Source: Clostridiales bacterium (GTDB lineage Bacteria > Bacillota > Clostridia > Oscillospirales > Oscillospiraceae). From it: 5,378 bases of DNA. Made by a program: the position numbers and the translations under genes. Below the pieces are notes generated by a model. The model saw only the letters and a program-made list of their open reading frames with translations, was not told where the DNA came from and made no database searches. The stretch lies in NCBI GenBank assembly GCA_020861055.1, contig JAJBTD010000177.1, positions 1 through 5,378 of the forward strand, given 5' to 3'. How positions within the stretch are numbered: the stretch's first letter is position 1; each line of letters starts with the position of its first letter. Positions 1 through 5,087 of the stretch are shown piece by piece.

Positions 1-291
1 GGAGAGGCTGTTGATCCGGACTATCAGCGTTTTATCCCCGGTCTGGGGCTGACGGACATCAACGTGCTTCCCCACTACCAGGTGGTCCGGGACAATATTC
101 TGGACGGGCAGCATTTGTTCGAGGATATCACATGTGGAGACAGCTTTGGCAACCGCTTTTTCGCATTGCCTGACGGAAGCTTTTTCCTCTCTGAGTACGG
201 AGAGTGCTGGCTCTTTGGAGAGGGCTACCTGATTAGTGATGGAGAGATTACCCAAATCTGCGCAGATGGCGAGACGCTGCGCATTGAATAA
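1..291 (+). CDS. Peptidase S51 / dipeptidase E-like protein, C-terminal part (5' end outside window)
   Basis: The frame is open from base 1 and ends at TAA 289-291, giving 96 residues of a C-terminus. The segment GLGLTDINVLPHYQ (residues 14-27) resembles the part of peptidase S51 / class I glutamine amidotransferase-like proteins that carries the catalytic histidine, here probably H25. The tail is a run of short beta-strand-like pieces (FALPDGSFFL, then GEGYLISDGEITQIC) of the kind that closes this fold. In characterised PepE enzymes the nucleophile is a serine in the central part of the protein, which lies outside the window, so catalytic competence cannot be judged. Characterised members cleave N-terminal Asp dipeptides in the cytoplasm; clostridial paralogues are mostly uncharacterised. 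A start at GTG 64 is possible on paper, but the upstream frame encodes conserved-looking sequence, so the gene surely begins before base 1. It converges on recR. Confidence 0.7.
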   Translation, partial: GEAVDPDYQRFIPGLGLTDINVLPHYQVVRDNILDGQHLFEDITCGDSFGNRFFALPDGSFFLSEYGECWLFGEGYLISDGEITQICADGETLRIE

Positions 292-295
292 CAGT

Positions 296-336
296 GCAAG
301 GCGCACAGTCCCCGGTTCAGGGGCTGTGCGCCTTGC
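296..336. terminator. Long hairpin between the convergent peptidase and recR genes, probable bidirectional terminator
   Basis: Arms 296-313 and 320-336 pair over 17 bp with a single bulged T at 309 and a 6-nt loop (314-319). The stem starts 5 bp after the peptidase stop codon and 25 bp after the recR stop on the opposite strand. The tails are only moderately T-rich (CTCATTCTCT on plus; a few scattered T residues on minus), so this is not a textbook intrinsic terminator. Its position between two converging stops and its length make termination of both transcripts the simplest role. Confidence 0.7.
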
Positions 337-360
337 TCATTCTCTGTGCGGTTCGCTCCG

Positions 361-963
361 TCACATCTCTCTCCGCCCCTCCAGCGCCCTGGCCAGGGTA
401 GCGTCATCAGCGTATTCCAGGTGGCTCCCCACCGGGACGCCGTAGGCCAGCCGGGTGATCTTCACGCCGAAGGGCTTGAGTAGGCGGCTGATATACATGG
501 CCGTGGTTTCCCCCTCCGTGTCCGGGTTGGTGGCCATAATGACCTCCTGCACCTCTCCTGATGCCACCCGCTGCACCAGCTGGCTGATGCGGAGATCATC
601 CGGCCCTACATGGTTCATAGGGGACAGCACTCCATGCAGGACGTGGTACAGGCCGTTGTACTCCCCGGAGCGCTCCATAGCGATCACGTCCTTGGGGTCT
701 GCCACCACGCAGACAATACTGTGATCCCGTTTGAAGCTGGAGCAGAGGGCGCAGGGGCCCTCCCCTTCCGTCAGGTTCTGGCACACCGGGCAGCAGGTGA
801 TGGAGCGCTTGACCTCCAGAATGGCCTGGGCGAAGGACTCCGCCTCCTGATCCGGCAGGTCCAGCACATAAAAGGCCAGCCGCTGGGCGGACTTGGCCCC
901 GATGCCGGGCAGACGGTTGAAATGCTCCACCAGCTGCTCCAGGGCAGGGGGAAGATACTGCAT
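361..963 (-). CDS. recR: Recombination mediator protein RecR
   Basis: RecR acts in the cytoplasm with RecO and RecF to load RecA onto SSB-coated single-stranded gaps during recombinational repair. The 200-residue product has the full family layout: an N-terminal helix-hairpin-helix (LPGIGAKSAQRLAFYVL, 18-34), a four-cysteine zinc finger (C58, C61, C71, C74), a Toprim domain from about 80 to 175 including DPKDVIAMER and ATNPDTEGE, and the C-terminal signature GVPVGSHLEYADDATL followed by ALEGRRE. The ATG at 963 is chosen because it gives the usual family length and has AAAGGAG 9 nt upstream; an in-frame start at 999 would place that ribosome binding site inside the gene. The stop is TGA 363-361. 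The spacer between the cysteine pairs is 9 residues, one more than I recall for the E. coli and B. subtilis proteins. recR often sits next to dnaX-ybaB; here its upstream neighbour is ilvA. Confidence 0.97.
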   Translation of the reverse strand: MQYLPPALEQLVEHFNRLPGIGAKSAQRLAFYVLDLPDQEAESFAQAILEVKRSITCCPVCQNLTEGEGPCALCSSFKRDHSIVCVVADPKDVIAMERSGEYNGLYHVLHGVLSPMNHVGPDDLRISQLVQRVASGEVQEVIMATNPDTEGETTAMYISRLLKPFGVKITRLAYGVPVGSHLEYADDATLARALEGRREM

Positions 964-972
964 GGTCAGTCG

Positions 973-979
973 CTCCTTT
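973..979 (-). promoter_or_regulatory. Ribosome binding site that fixes the recR start
   Basis: Read on the minus strand this is AAAGGAG, 9 nt before the ATG at 963-961. It supports the 200-residue RecR over a 12-residue longer version starting at 999, which has no comparable site. Confidence 0.75.
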
Positions 980-1162
980 TTCTGAAAGCCGCCCTGCACT
1001 TCACAAAAACGTCACAGGGCATCGATCATTTAGCCATATTCCGGTCATATTTTCCTGCTATTGTCATAGACAGGAACAGCAAGCGGCGGGGCGGCATAGG
1101 ATGTGATGCGGCCTCCAGCCCCAAAAAATGCCAGGCTGTCCCAACGCCGCTTTCGATAGATG

Positions 1163-1203
1163 CCCCGACAGCGCTCCTTCTTACCCCCAGAGCGCTGCCG
1201 GGG
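1163..1203. terminator. Hairpin just downstream of ilvA, candidate terminator
   Basis: Arms 1163-1176 and 1190-1203 pair over 14 positions around a 13-nt loop. Position 1168/1198 is an A-C mismatch on the plus strand but a G-U wobble in a minus-strand transcript, so the stem is slightly better in the ilvA mRNA. The T-tract, however, lies on the plus side: TTTTT at 1208-1212, overlapping the ilvA stop codon. In the ilvA direction the stem is followed by CATCTATCG with no T-run. It may mark the ilvA 3' end, or terminate a plus-strand transcript. Confidence 0.5.
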
Positions 1204-1210
1204 TCACTTT

Positions 1211-2434
1211 TTATCCGTCGTAGACAGACGAGGTGTTGCACTCCGCCGCGTCGTAGCCGTCCGCCTGGAGCGCGTCCAGGATGGCCCGCTTATGGGTGGC
1301 TCCGAAGGCCTCCAGGGTCACCTTCAGCTCCACGCCGTGCTGACGGTTGATGTTGACGAACTGATTGTGCTCCAGCTTGATGATGTTGCCGTTCTGCTGA
1401 GCCACCAGCTCCGCCACCCGGAGCAGCTCTCCCGGTCGATCGGGGAGATGCACCGAGAAGGTGAACACACGGCTGCGGTTGATGAGGCCATGCTGGATGA
1501 TGGAGGCCATGGTGATCACGTCCATATTGCCTCCCGTGAGGATGGAAACCACATTCTTGCCCTTGAAGTCCAGATGCTGAAGGGCAGCGGCGGTGAGCAG
1601 CCCGGCGTTCTCCACGATCATCTTGTGCTTCTCGGTCATATCCAGGAAGCAGTTCACCAGCTCCTCATCCTTGACGGTGATGATGCCGTCCAGATACTTC
1701 TGGAGATAGGGAAATACCTTGTCCCCAGGAGTCTTGACTGCCACACCGTCGGCGATGGTCTCCACCGTGGGGAGCGTCACCACATGACCTGCCTCCAGAC
1801 TGGCCTTCATAGAGGCGGCCCCCTCCGGCTCCACGCCGATGACCTTCACATGGGGGTTGAGCAGCTTGGAGAGGGTGGCCACGCCTGCGGCCAGTCCGCC
1901 GCCACCGATGGGCACCAGAATCACGTCCACATCCGGCAAATCGGAGAAAATTTCGTAGGCGATAGTGCCCTGACCGGTGGCGATGCGCAGGTCGTTGAAG
2001 GGGTGGATGTAGGTCAGGCCCTCCCCCTCGGACATCTCGGCAGCCTTGTCGGCGGCGTCGTCAAAGCTGCTCCCGTGGAGCACCACCCGTGCGCCGTAGC
2101 TCTTGGTGTTCTCCACCTTGATGAGTGGGGTGGTGGTGGGCATGACCACGGTGGCGGGTACCCCCGCCTTTTGAGCTGCATAGGCCACTCCCTGGGCATG
2201 GTTTCCGGCGGAGGCAGTGATCAGCCCCCGTTCCCGCTCCTCCTTGTCTAACGTGGAGATGGTATAATAGGCGCCCCGGATCTTATAGGCGCCGGTGATC
2301 TGCATATTCTCCGGCTTAAAGTAGACCTGATTGCCGCAGCACCGGGAAAAATAGGCAGAGTGGATCAGGTGTGTGTCTCTCAAAACGCCCTGCAACGCCC
2401 TGCGGGCATCTCTAAACTCTTCCAATGTCATCAT
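1211..2434 (-). CDS. ilvA: Threonine ammonia-lyase (threonine dehydratase), short form with C-terminal ACT domain
   Basis: This cytoplasmic PLP enzyme deaminates L-threonine to 2-oxobutanoate and ammonia, the first committed step to isoleucine, and can also feed threonine catabolism. The 407-residue protein shows the fold-type II PLP core: Schiff-base lysine K51 in TGAYKIRGA, SAGNHAQG (75-82), the glycine loop VPIGGGGLAAG (174-184) that holds the PLP phosphate, and SILTGGN (297-303). A single ACT domain covers about 324-400 (FSVHLPDRPGELLRVAEL onward) and is the likely effector site. One ACT domain and this length match the short ACT-containing family rather than the long E. coli IlvA (two ACT-like domains) or TdcB (none). 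The first of two tandem ATGs (2434, 2431) is chosen, with AAGGAA about 11 nt upstream; a longer frame from 2476 adds 14 unfamily-like residues and overlaps the leader dyad. A strong promoter lies at 2501-2529. Confidence 0.95.
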   Translation of the reverse strand: MMTLEEFRDARRALQGVLRDTHLIHSAYFSRCCGNQVYFKPENMQITGAYKIRGAYYTISTLDKEERERGLITASAGNHAQGVAYAAQKAGVPATVVMPTTTPLIKVENTKSYGARVVLHGSSFDDAADKAAEMSEGEGLTYIHPFNDLRIATGQGTIAYEIFSDLPDVDVILVPIGGGGLAAGVATLSKLLNPHVKVIGVEPEGAASMKASLEAGHVVTLPTVETIADGVAVKTPGDKVFPYLQKYLDGIITVKDEELVNCFLDMTEKHKMIVENAGLLTAAALQHLDFKGKNVVSILTGGNMDVITMASIIQHGLINRSRVFTFSVHLPDRPGELLRVAELVAQQNGNIIKLEHNQFVNINRQHGVELKVTLEAFGATHKRAILDALQADGYDAAECNTSSVYDG

Positions 2435-2467
2435 AGCGGACGGATTCCTTCCTTCTGATATTCGGCA

Positions 2468-2493
2468 CGCACACAAATGTGTGCGAAACGCAC
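2468..2493 (-). promoter_or_regulatory. Overlapping dyads at the predicted 5' end of ilvA mRNA
   Basis: On the minus strand, CGCACACATTTGTGTGCG (2485-2468) is an 8-bp perfect inverted repeat with a TT centre. Directly before it, GTGCGTTTCGCAC (2493-2481) is a 5-bp inverted repeat that shares the CGCAC arm, so the two hairpins cannot form together. Both sit immediately after the predicted +1 (about 2494) and before the ribosome binding site. Possible roles are a repressor operator at the start of transcription, a 5' stabilising stem, or a two-state leader. Confidence 0.55.
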
Positions 2494-2500
2494 TCCTGCT

Positions 2501-2529
2501 ATTGTAGCCGTCTCCCGTCGAATTGTCAA
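2501..2529 (-). promoter_or_regulatory. Near-consensus sigma-A promoter of ilvA
   Basis: On the minus strand TTGACA (2529-2524) is followed after exactly 17 bp by TACAAT (2506-2501). The predicted +1 is the A at about 2494, giving a leader of about 60 nt. The -35 box begins only 22 bp after the stop codon of the upstream DUF1624 gene, and there is no hairpin between them, so read-through from that gene into ilvA is also possible. Confidence 0.85.
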
Positions 2530-2551
2530 CTAAGGGCTCTGGTTTTCTCGC

Positions 2552-3286
2552 CTATGCTAGCGCAGCCACCATCATGGATAGCGCCAAGGCTATCGGCTGG
2601 TGGAGCATATAGACGATCAAGCTGTGCCGCCCCACCCAGCTCAGGCCGGGGACCTTTGTTTTCAGCCACTCCGGCGGTCTGCGCAGCAGCAGCCGCCCCA
2701 GGAACAGGCCGGTAAGGTAGAGGAAAAACCAGGGGAGCAGAGGAAAATAGTCGCTGGAGGTAAAGCCCGGAGCGGGAAAGCCAAACACCGTCAGCCAGCC
2801 GGAGGAGTAGAGCTGCTCCGGCAGCTGAAGCAGCACCTGACCTCCCAGAGAGAGATAACCGCTCTGCACCGTCCGGGTGATGAGAAACAGGAAAAAGCTC
2901 ACCACCGCCCCCGGAATGGCCGGTATCCGCTCCAGCAGCGGCTTTAGCGCTGTCGCCAGCAGCAGGGCGCACCCCAGCAGCGTCAGCACTCCGTACCAGA
3001 TCGCCTGCTCCGGCTCGGCGATGAGGGTCACGATCGTCACCACAATGCCGCATCCGTTGAGGCGCAGACCGTTTTTCAGCCGGTGTCCGCTCAGGTTCCA
3101 GGACAGTCCGGAGATGAGAATAAATGTCCAGCAGATGCACTGCTGCCAGAGATGGACGGCGGGGATGCTCCGCCAGCCGGGCTGAAAGCCCTGAATGATG
3201 AAGACGTCAAACAAAAAGTGATAGGCCACCATATTGACTACCGCCAGTCCCCGGATGCCGTCGAGCAGATGATATCTCTCGCCCAC
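2552..3286 (-). CDS. DUF1624 / heparan-alpha-glucosaminide N-acetyltransferase-like (YeiB-type) membrane protein
   Basis: The 244-residue polytopic membrane protein opens with the family pattern LLDGIRGLAVVNMVAYHFLFD (positions 7-27), where R12, G13 and the H23 to D27 region are the recognisable part. It continues with QQCICWTFILISGLSWN (48-64) and IWYGVLTLLG (96-105), and ends with GRHSLIVYMLHQPI (219-232). This order matches the HGSNAT-catalytic-like DUF1624 group, related to acyltransferase-3 proteins, which move acyl groups across or onto envelope sugars. The bacterial substrate is unknown, so no specific reaction is assigned. About six to seven hydrophobic segments are visible. The start is GTG 3286, backed by AAAGGAGG 8 nt upstream; the first in-frame ATG (codon 19) would cut off the conserved N-terminus. 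The stop is TAG 2554-2552. It has its own promoter (3324-3352) and lies just upstream of ilvA, though no functional link is evident. Confidence 0.85.
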   Translation of the reverse strand: MGERYHLLDGIRGLAVVNMVAYHFLFDVFIIQGFQPGWRSIPAVHLWQQCICWTFILISGLSWNLSGHRLKNGLRLNGCGIVVTIVTLIAEPEQAIWYGVLTLLGCALLLATALKPLLERIPAIPGAVVSFFLFLITRTVQSGYLSLGGQVLLQLPEQLYSSGWLTVFGFPAPGFTSSDYFPLLPWFFLYLTGLFLGRLLLRRPPEWLKTKVPGLSWVGRHSLIVYMLHQPIALALSMMVAALA

Positions 3287-3294
3287 AGGCGCTC

Positions 3295-3302
3295 CCTCCT
3301 TT
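3295..3302 (-). promoter_or_regulatory. Ribosome binding site supporting the GTG start of the DUF1624 gene
   Basis: The minus strand reads AAAGGAGG, close to a perfect anti-16S match, 8 nt before GTG 3286. No ATG lies at a suitable distance, so the GTG is the probable initiator. Confidence 0.8.
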
Positions 3303-3323
3303 CCCGCTTCGCAGGATTGCCTT

Positions 3324-3352
3324 ATTATACCATTTTTCCCCGGTATGGTCTA
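3324..3352 (-). promoter_or_regulatory. Sigma-A promoter with extended -10 for the DUF1624 gene
   Basis: The minus strand carries TGGTATAAT, a perfect -10 (3329-3324) with the TG extension, and TAGACC (3352-3347, four of six to TTGACA) at a 17-bp spacing. The expected start near 3317 leaves about 30 nt to the GTG codon. It lies in the 112-bp region shared with the divergent ylbJ. Confidence 0.75.
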
Positions 3353-3376
3353 TCCCTGTCTTTCCCTTCATAGGCT
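3348..3376 (+). promoter_or_regulatory. Weak sigma-E-like promoter candidate for ylbJ
   Basis: GTCTATC (3348-3354) and CATAGGCT (3369-3376) are separated by 14 bp and partly resemble the mother-cell sigma-E boxes (about ATATT and CATACAAT). ylbJ is sigma-E controlled in B. subtilis, which makes the site plausible, but the -35 match is poor and the predicted start (about 3383) would lie right next to the ribosome binding site. No better plus-strand promoter is seen in the region. Confidence 0.25.
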
Positions 3377-3398
3377 GTGGGACAAGGGAGGTGCGGTC

Positions 3399-4475
3399 AT
3401 GGCCCGAAAATTGATGGCCGGGACAGCCGTCGTGTTTGCCCTGGCTCTCCTGCTCTTTCCCCAGGCGGGAGGCGACGCCGCCCGTTCAGGGCTGGCCTTG
3501 TGCGGAGAGGTGATCCTTCCCGCCCTATTCCCCTATTTTGTGCTGTCCAATCTGGCTGTCCGGCTGGGGCTTGGGCAGCGGCTGGCAGAGCTGTTCGACC
3601 CGGTGATGGAGCCGCTCTTTCATGTGAGCGGTGCGGGGAGCGCCGCCCTGGCCCTGGGCATTCTGGGGGGCTACCCGGTGGGAGCCGGGACAGACCGGAC
3701 GCTGCTGGAGGAAGGGCAGCTCTCCCGGGAGGAGGCCCAGCGGCTGCTCTGTTTCTGCAACAACTCCGGCCCCGCCTTTATCCTGGCTGTGGCGGGGAAC
3801 GCTGTCTTTGGCAGCGCCGCTGTCGGCATTTTTCTGCTGGTCGTCCACATCGTATCAGCGCTGGCCGTGGGGATGCTCCTGCGCGGAGCGCCGCTATCCT
3901 CCTCAGGCAGACGTCGTCGGAGAGATCCGCCGCCCGCGTCCGCAGCTTCTCTGCTGCCTCAGGCGGTAAAGCAGGCCCTGAACGCCTCTCTCCAGGTCTC
4001 CGCCTATGTGGTCCTGTTCAACATCGTCATCGGGCTGCTACAGGCGCTTCCCTGGCCTGCGACTATTTCGGGTTCTCTCCTGTCCCCCCTCTTATCGGGA
4101 CTGCTGGAACTGTCCAACGGGGTCTGCGCACTGGAGCCGTGGTCCCGTTCGGCCCTGGGACTGGCCGTCTGCGCCTTTCTGCTGGGCTGGGGCGGACTAT
4201 CCGTCCACTGTCAGACCGCCGCCCTTCTGGACGGCTCCGGTCTTCGGCTGGGGCCTTACCTGGGGGCCAAGCTGCTACAGGGAACGCTCTCTGCCGGGCT
4301 GGCGCTGGCGGGTGCGCAGCTGATGCCGGAGCTGCTCCCCGCCGCTCTGACCGGACAGGGCGTCGATCTGTTCGCCCTCCTTCCCCTGTCTGTGGGGACA
4401 GGCGCTGCCCTCTGGCTGGGAGTGATCCTTTTACTGACAAAAAAGGGTGGAAAAAGCCGGTGTGAGCGAGTATAA
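3399..4475 (+). CDS. ylbJ: Sporulation integral membrane protein YlbJ
   Basis: YlbJ proteins are Gate-domain (nucleoside-recognition-like) membrane proteins of endospore formers; in B. subtilis the gene is sigma-E controlled and needed for spore formation, and the transported solute is unknown. The 358-residue product has two Gate-like halves. The first carries LGGYPVGAGTDRTL (89-102) and CNNSGPAFI (120-128); the second carries ELSNG (237-241) and GWGGLSVHCQT (263-273). These are the best-known YlbJ marks. An N-terminal hydrophobic segment spans about 7-20 and several more helices follow. The halves are joined by a basic loop with five consecutive arginines (171-175), probably cytoplasmic. 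ATG 3399 is chosen because AAGGGAGG lies 7 nt upstream; an upstream in-frame start at 3345 falls in the divergent promoter. The next gene starts 45 bp downstream, so co-transcription is possible. Confidence 0.92.
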   Translation: MARKLMAGTAVVFALALLLFPQAGGDAARSGLALCGEVILPALFPYFVLSNLAVRLGLGQRLAELFDPVMEPLFHVSGAGSAALALGILGGYPVGAGTDRTLLEEGQLSREEAQRLLCFCNNSGPAFILAVAGNAVFGSAAVGIFLLVVHIVSALAVGMLLRGAPLSSSGRRRRRDPPPASAASLLPQAVKQALNASLQVSAYVVLFNIVIGLLQALPWPATISGSLLSPLLSGLLELSNGVCALEPWSRSALGLAVCAFLLGWGGLSVHCQTAALLDGSGLRLGPYLGAKLLQGTLSAGLALAGAQLMPELLPAALTGQGVDLFALLPLSVGTGAALWLGVILLLTKKGGKSRCERV

Positions 4476-4476
4476 T
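4448..4476 (+). promoter_or_regulatory. Sigma-A-like promoter overlapping the ylbJ stop codon
   Basis: TGGAAA (4448-4453, four of six to TTGACA) and a perfect TATAAT (4471-4476) are 17 bp apart. The TAA stop of ylbJ lies within the -10 box. The predicted start near 4483 gives a leader of about 38 nt to the ATG at 4521, so the small cysteine gene may be expressed independently of ylbJ. Confidence 0.6.
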
Positions 4477-4520
4477 GAAGGGGTCAAAGACGTATCATCA
4501 CCAGAAAAGAGGAATTTTCC

Positions 4521-4754
4521 ATGCTGTTTCGAGAGCACATCGAGCCCCGCTGTATCTACTGCCAGCACGGCACCGCTATTGCAGAGGATACGGTGGTTTG
4601 CCTGAAAAAGGGGGTCATGTCCGGCGGCGGAAGCTGCCGTGGTTTCGCCTATGACCCCTTCAAGCGGGTGCCTGTCGCCCCTGCTGACCCGGATTTTTCC
4701 AATCTGGACGACGCCGACTTCTCCCTGGCCGTGGAGGAGGACGGGACTGACTGA
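4521..4754 (+). CDS. Small four-cysteine protein of unknown function, putative zinc-binding
   Basis: The 77-residue product has no membrane segment or signal peptide. It carries CIYC (C11, C14), C27 and C39 in a CX2C-X12-C-X11-C array that could bind one zinc ion or another metal. After the last cysteine comes FAYDPFKRVP (42-51), then a tail rich in aspartate and glutamate from about 55 to 77. The overall look (Cys-Tyr-Cys, VVCLKKGV, then a YDPFKR-type ending) recalls small uncharacterised proteins common in clostridia, but I cannot give a family name. ATG 4521 has AAGAGGAA just upstream with about 7 nt spacing. The gene follows ylbJ by 45 bp and seems to have its own promoter inside the end of ylbJ. 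Metal binding is an inference from spacing alone. Confidence 0.8.
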   Translation: MLFREHIEPRCIYCQHGTAIAEDTVVCLKKGVMSGGGSCRGFAYDPFKRVPVAPADPDFSNLDDADFSLAVEEDGTD

Positions 4755-4801
4755 CCTTCTCTGCGCATATTTTCCCTTCTTCTGAACCATAGTAATCCCG
4801 T

Positions 4802-4832
4802 GGGAGCCGCAGGCTGCTGTCCTGCGGCTCCC
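4802..4832 (+). terminator. Strong hairpin after the small cysteine gene, possible terminator
   Basis: GGGAGCCGCAGG (4802-4813) pairs perfectly with CCTGCGGCTCCC (4821-4832) around a 7-nt loop, 47 nt after the stop codon and 31 nt before the next gene. There is no T-tract on either side, so it may be a weak or attenuating terminator or a processing/stability stem in a transcript running into the DUF378 gene. Confidence 0.5.
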
Positions 4833-4863
4833 GCCCGTGATATCGACAAAGGAGGGAATACGG

Positions 4864-5079
4864 ATGTTGGATAAGATTGCTCTGATTCTGAGCATCATCG
4901 GCGGTATCAACTGGGGGCTGATCGGTCTGTTTCAGTTTGACCTGGTCGCCTTTCTGCTGGGAGGCTCCGGAAGCATCCTCAGCCGGATCGTCTACGTTCT
5001 GGTGGCCGTGGGCGCGCTGTGGTGTATCTCGCTGCTGTTCCGGGACACAGACACCGCCCGGACCGAGGCCGCAGGCTGA
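4864..5079 (+). CDS. DUF378 family small membrane protein (YuzA-like)
   Basis: The 71-residue protein has two hydrophobic helices, about 5-24 and 41-59, joined by a short loop with FQFDLVAFLLGG. The core pattern KIALILSIIGGINWGLIGLF (4-23) and SRIVYVLVAVGALW (40-53) is the DUF378 signature as I know it. The family is widespread in Firmicutes, sits in the cytoplasmic membrane and has no established function. The C-terminal tail after F59 is short, polar and probably unconserved. ATG 4864 is fixed by AAAGGAGG at 4848-4855 with 8-nt spacing; an upstream in-frame start (4837) would place that site inside the gene. No clear dedicated promoter is visible in 4755-4863, so expression may depend on read-through past the hairpin at 4802-4832. 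A terminator follows directly. Confidence 0.9.
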   Translation: MLDKIALILSIIGGINWGLIGLFQFDLVAFLLGGSGSILSRIVYVLVAVGALWCISLLFRDTDTARTEAAG

Positions 5080-5087
5080 CCTGGCAC

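Larger units (their letters stand above)
964..1210. other. ilvA-recR intergenic region (247 bp), no convincing gene
   Basis: Both flanking genes read on the minus strand, so this stretch is the 3' end of ilvA and the leader of recR. It holds the recR ribosome binding site, a small stem just before it (GCCCTG at 1020-1015 pairing with CAGGGC at 996-991), and the large hairpin 1163-1203. I see no clear sigma-A promoter for recR. A 71-codon minus-strand frame (1241-1026) starts inside ilvA in another frame and runs through the hairpin; it shows no recognisable protein features. A possible plus-strand transcription unit is discussed in the findings. Confidence 0.6.

Noticed and set aside
964..1210. 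Signal recognition particle RNA, tRNA or T-box between ilvA and recR
   Set aside because: I looked for the SRP GGAAG-type apical loop, cloverleaf arms and the T-box TGG-containing consensus and found none.
1026..1241. 71-codon minus-strand frame across the ilvA end and the intergenic region
   Set aside because: It begins within ilvA out of frame, passes through the hairpin and has no family-like sequence; the start lacks a clear ribosome binding site.
610..1350. 246-codon plus-strand frame spanning recR, the intergenic region and the end of ilvA
   Set aside because: Antisense to two well-identified genes, and its composition is that of a shadow frame.
1160..2251. 363-codon plus-strand open frame antisense to ilvA
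   Set aside because: It is the mirror of a high-GC coding region; its translation is rich in H, G, D, V and L without family features, while the minus strand encodes an unmistakable threonine ammonia-lyase.
2526..3140. 204-codon minus-strand frame overlapping the DUF1624 gene
   Set aside because: Shifted frame of the membrane protein gene with no recognisable protein features and no ribosome binding site of similar quality; it also runs into the ilvA promoter.
3377..4465. 362-codon plus-strand frame overlapping ylbJ in another phase
   Set aside because: The translation is dominated by R, G, A and P with no hydrophobic segments, as expected of a shifted frame of a GC-rich gene; the ylbJ frame has the family motifs and a good ribosome binding site.
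4761..4795. Sigma-E-like words GCATATT and CATAGTAA upstream of the DUF378 gene
   Set aside because: The 16-bp spacing is longer than usual, the -10 match is poor, and the predicted start would fall inside the 4802-4832 stem.
4431..4910. 159-codon minus-strand frame opposite the small cysteine gene
   Set aside because: It spans two intergenic regions, a hairpin and the start of the DUF378 gene on the other strand, and does not resemble a protein family.
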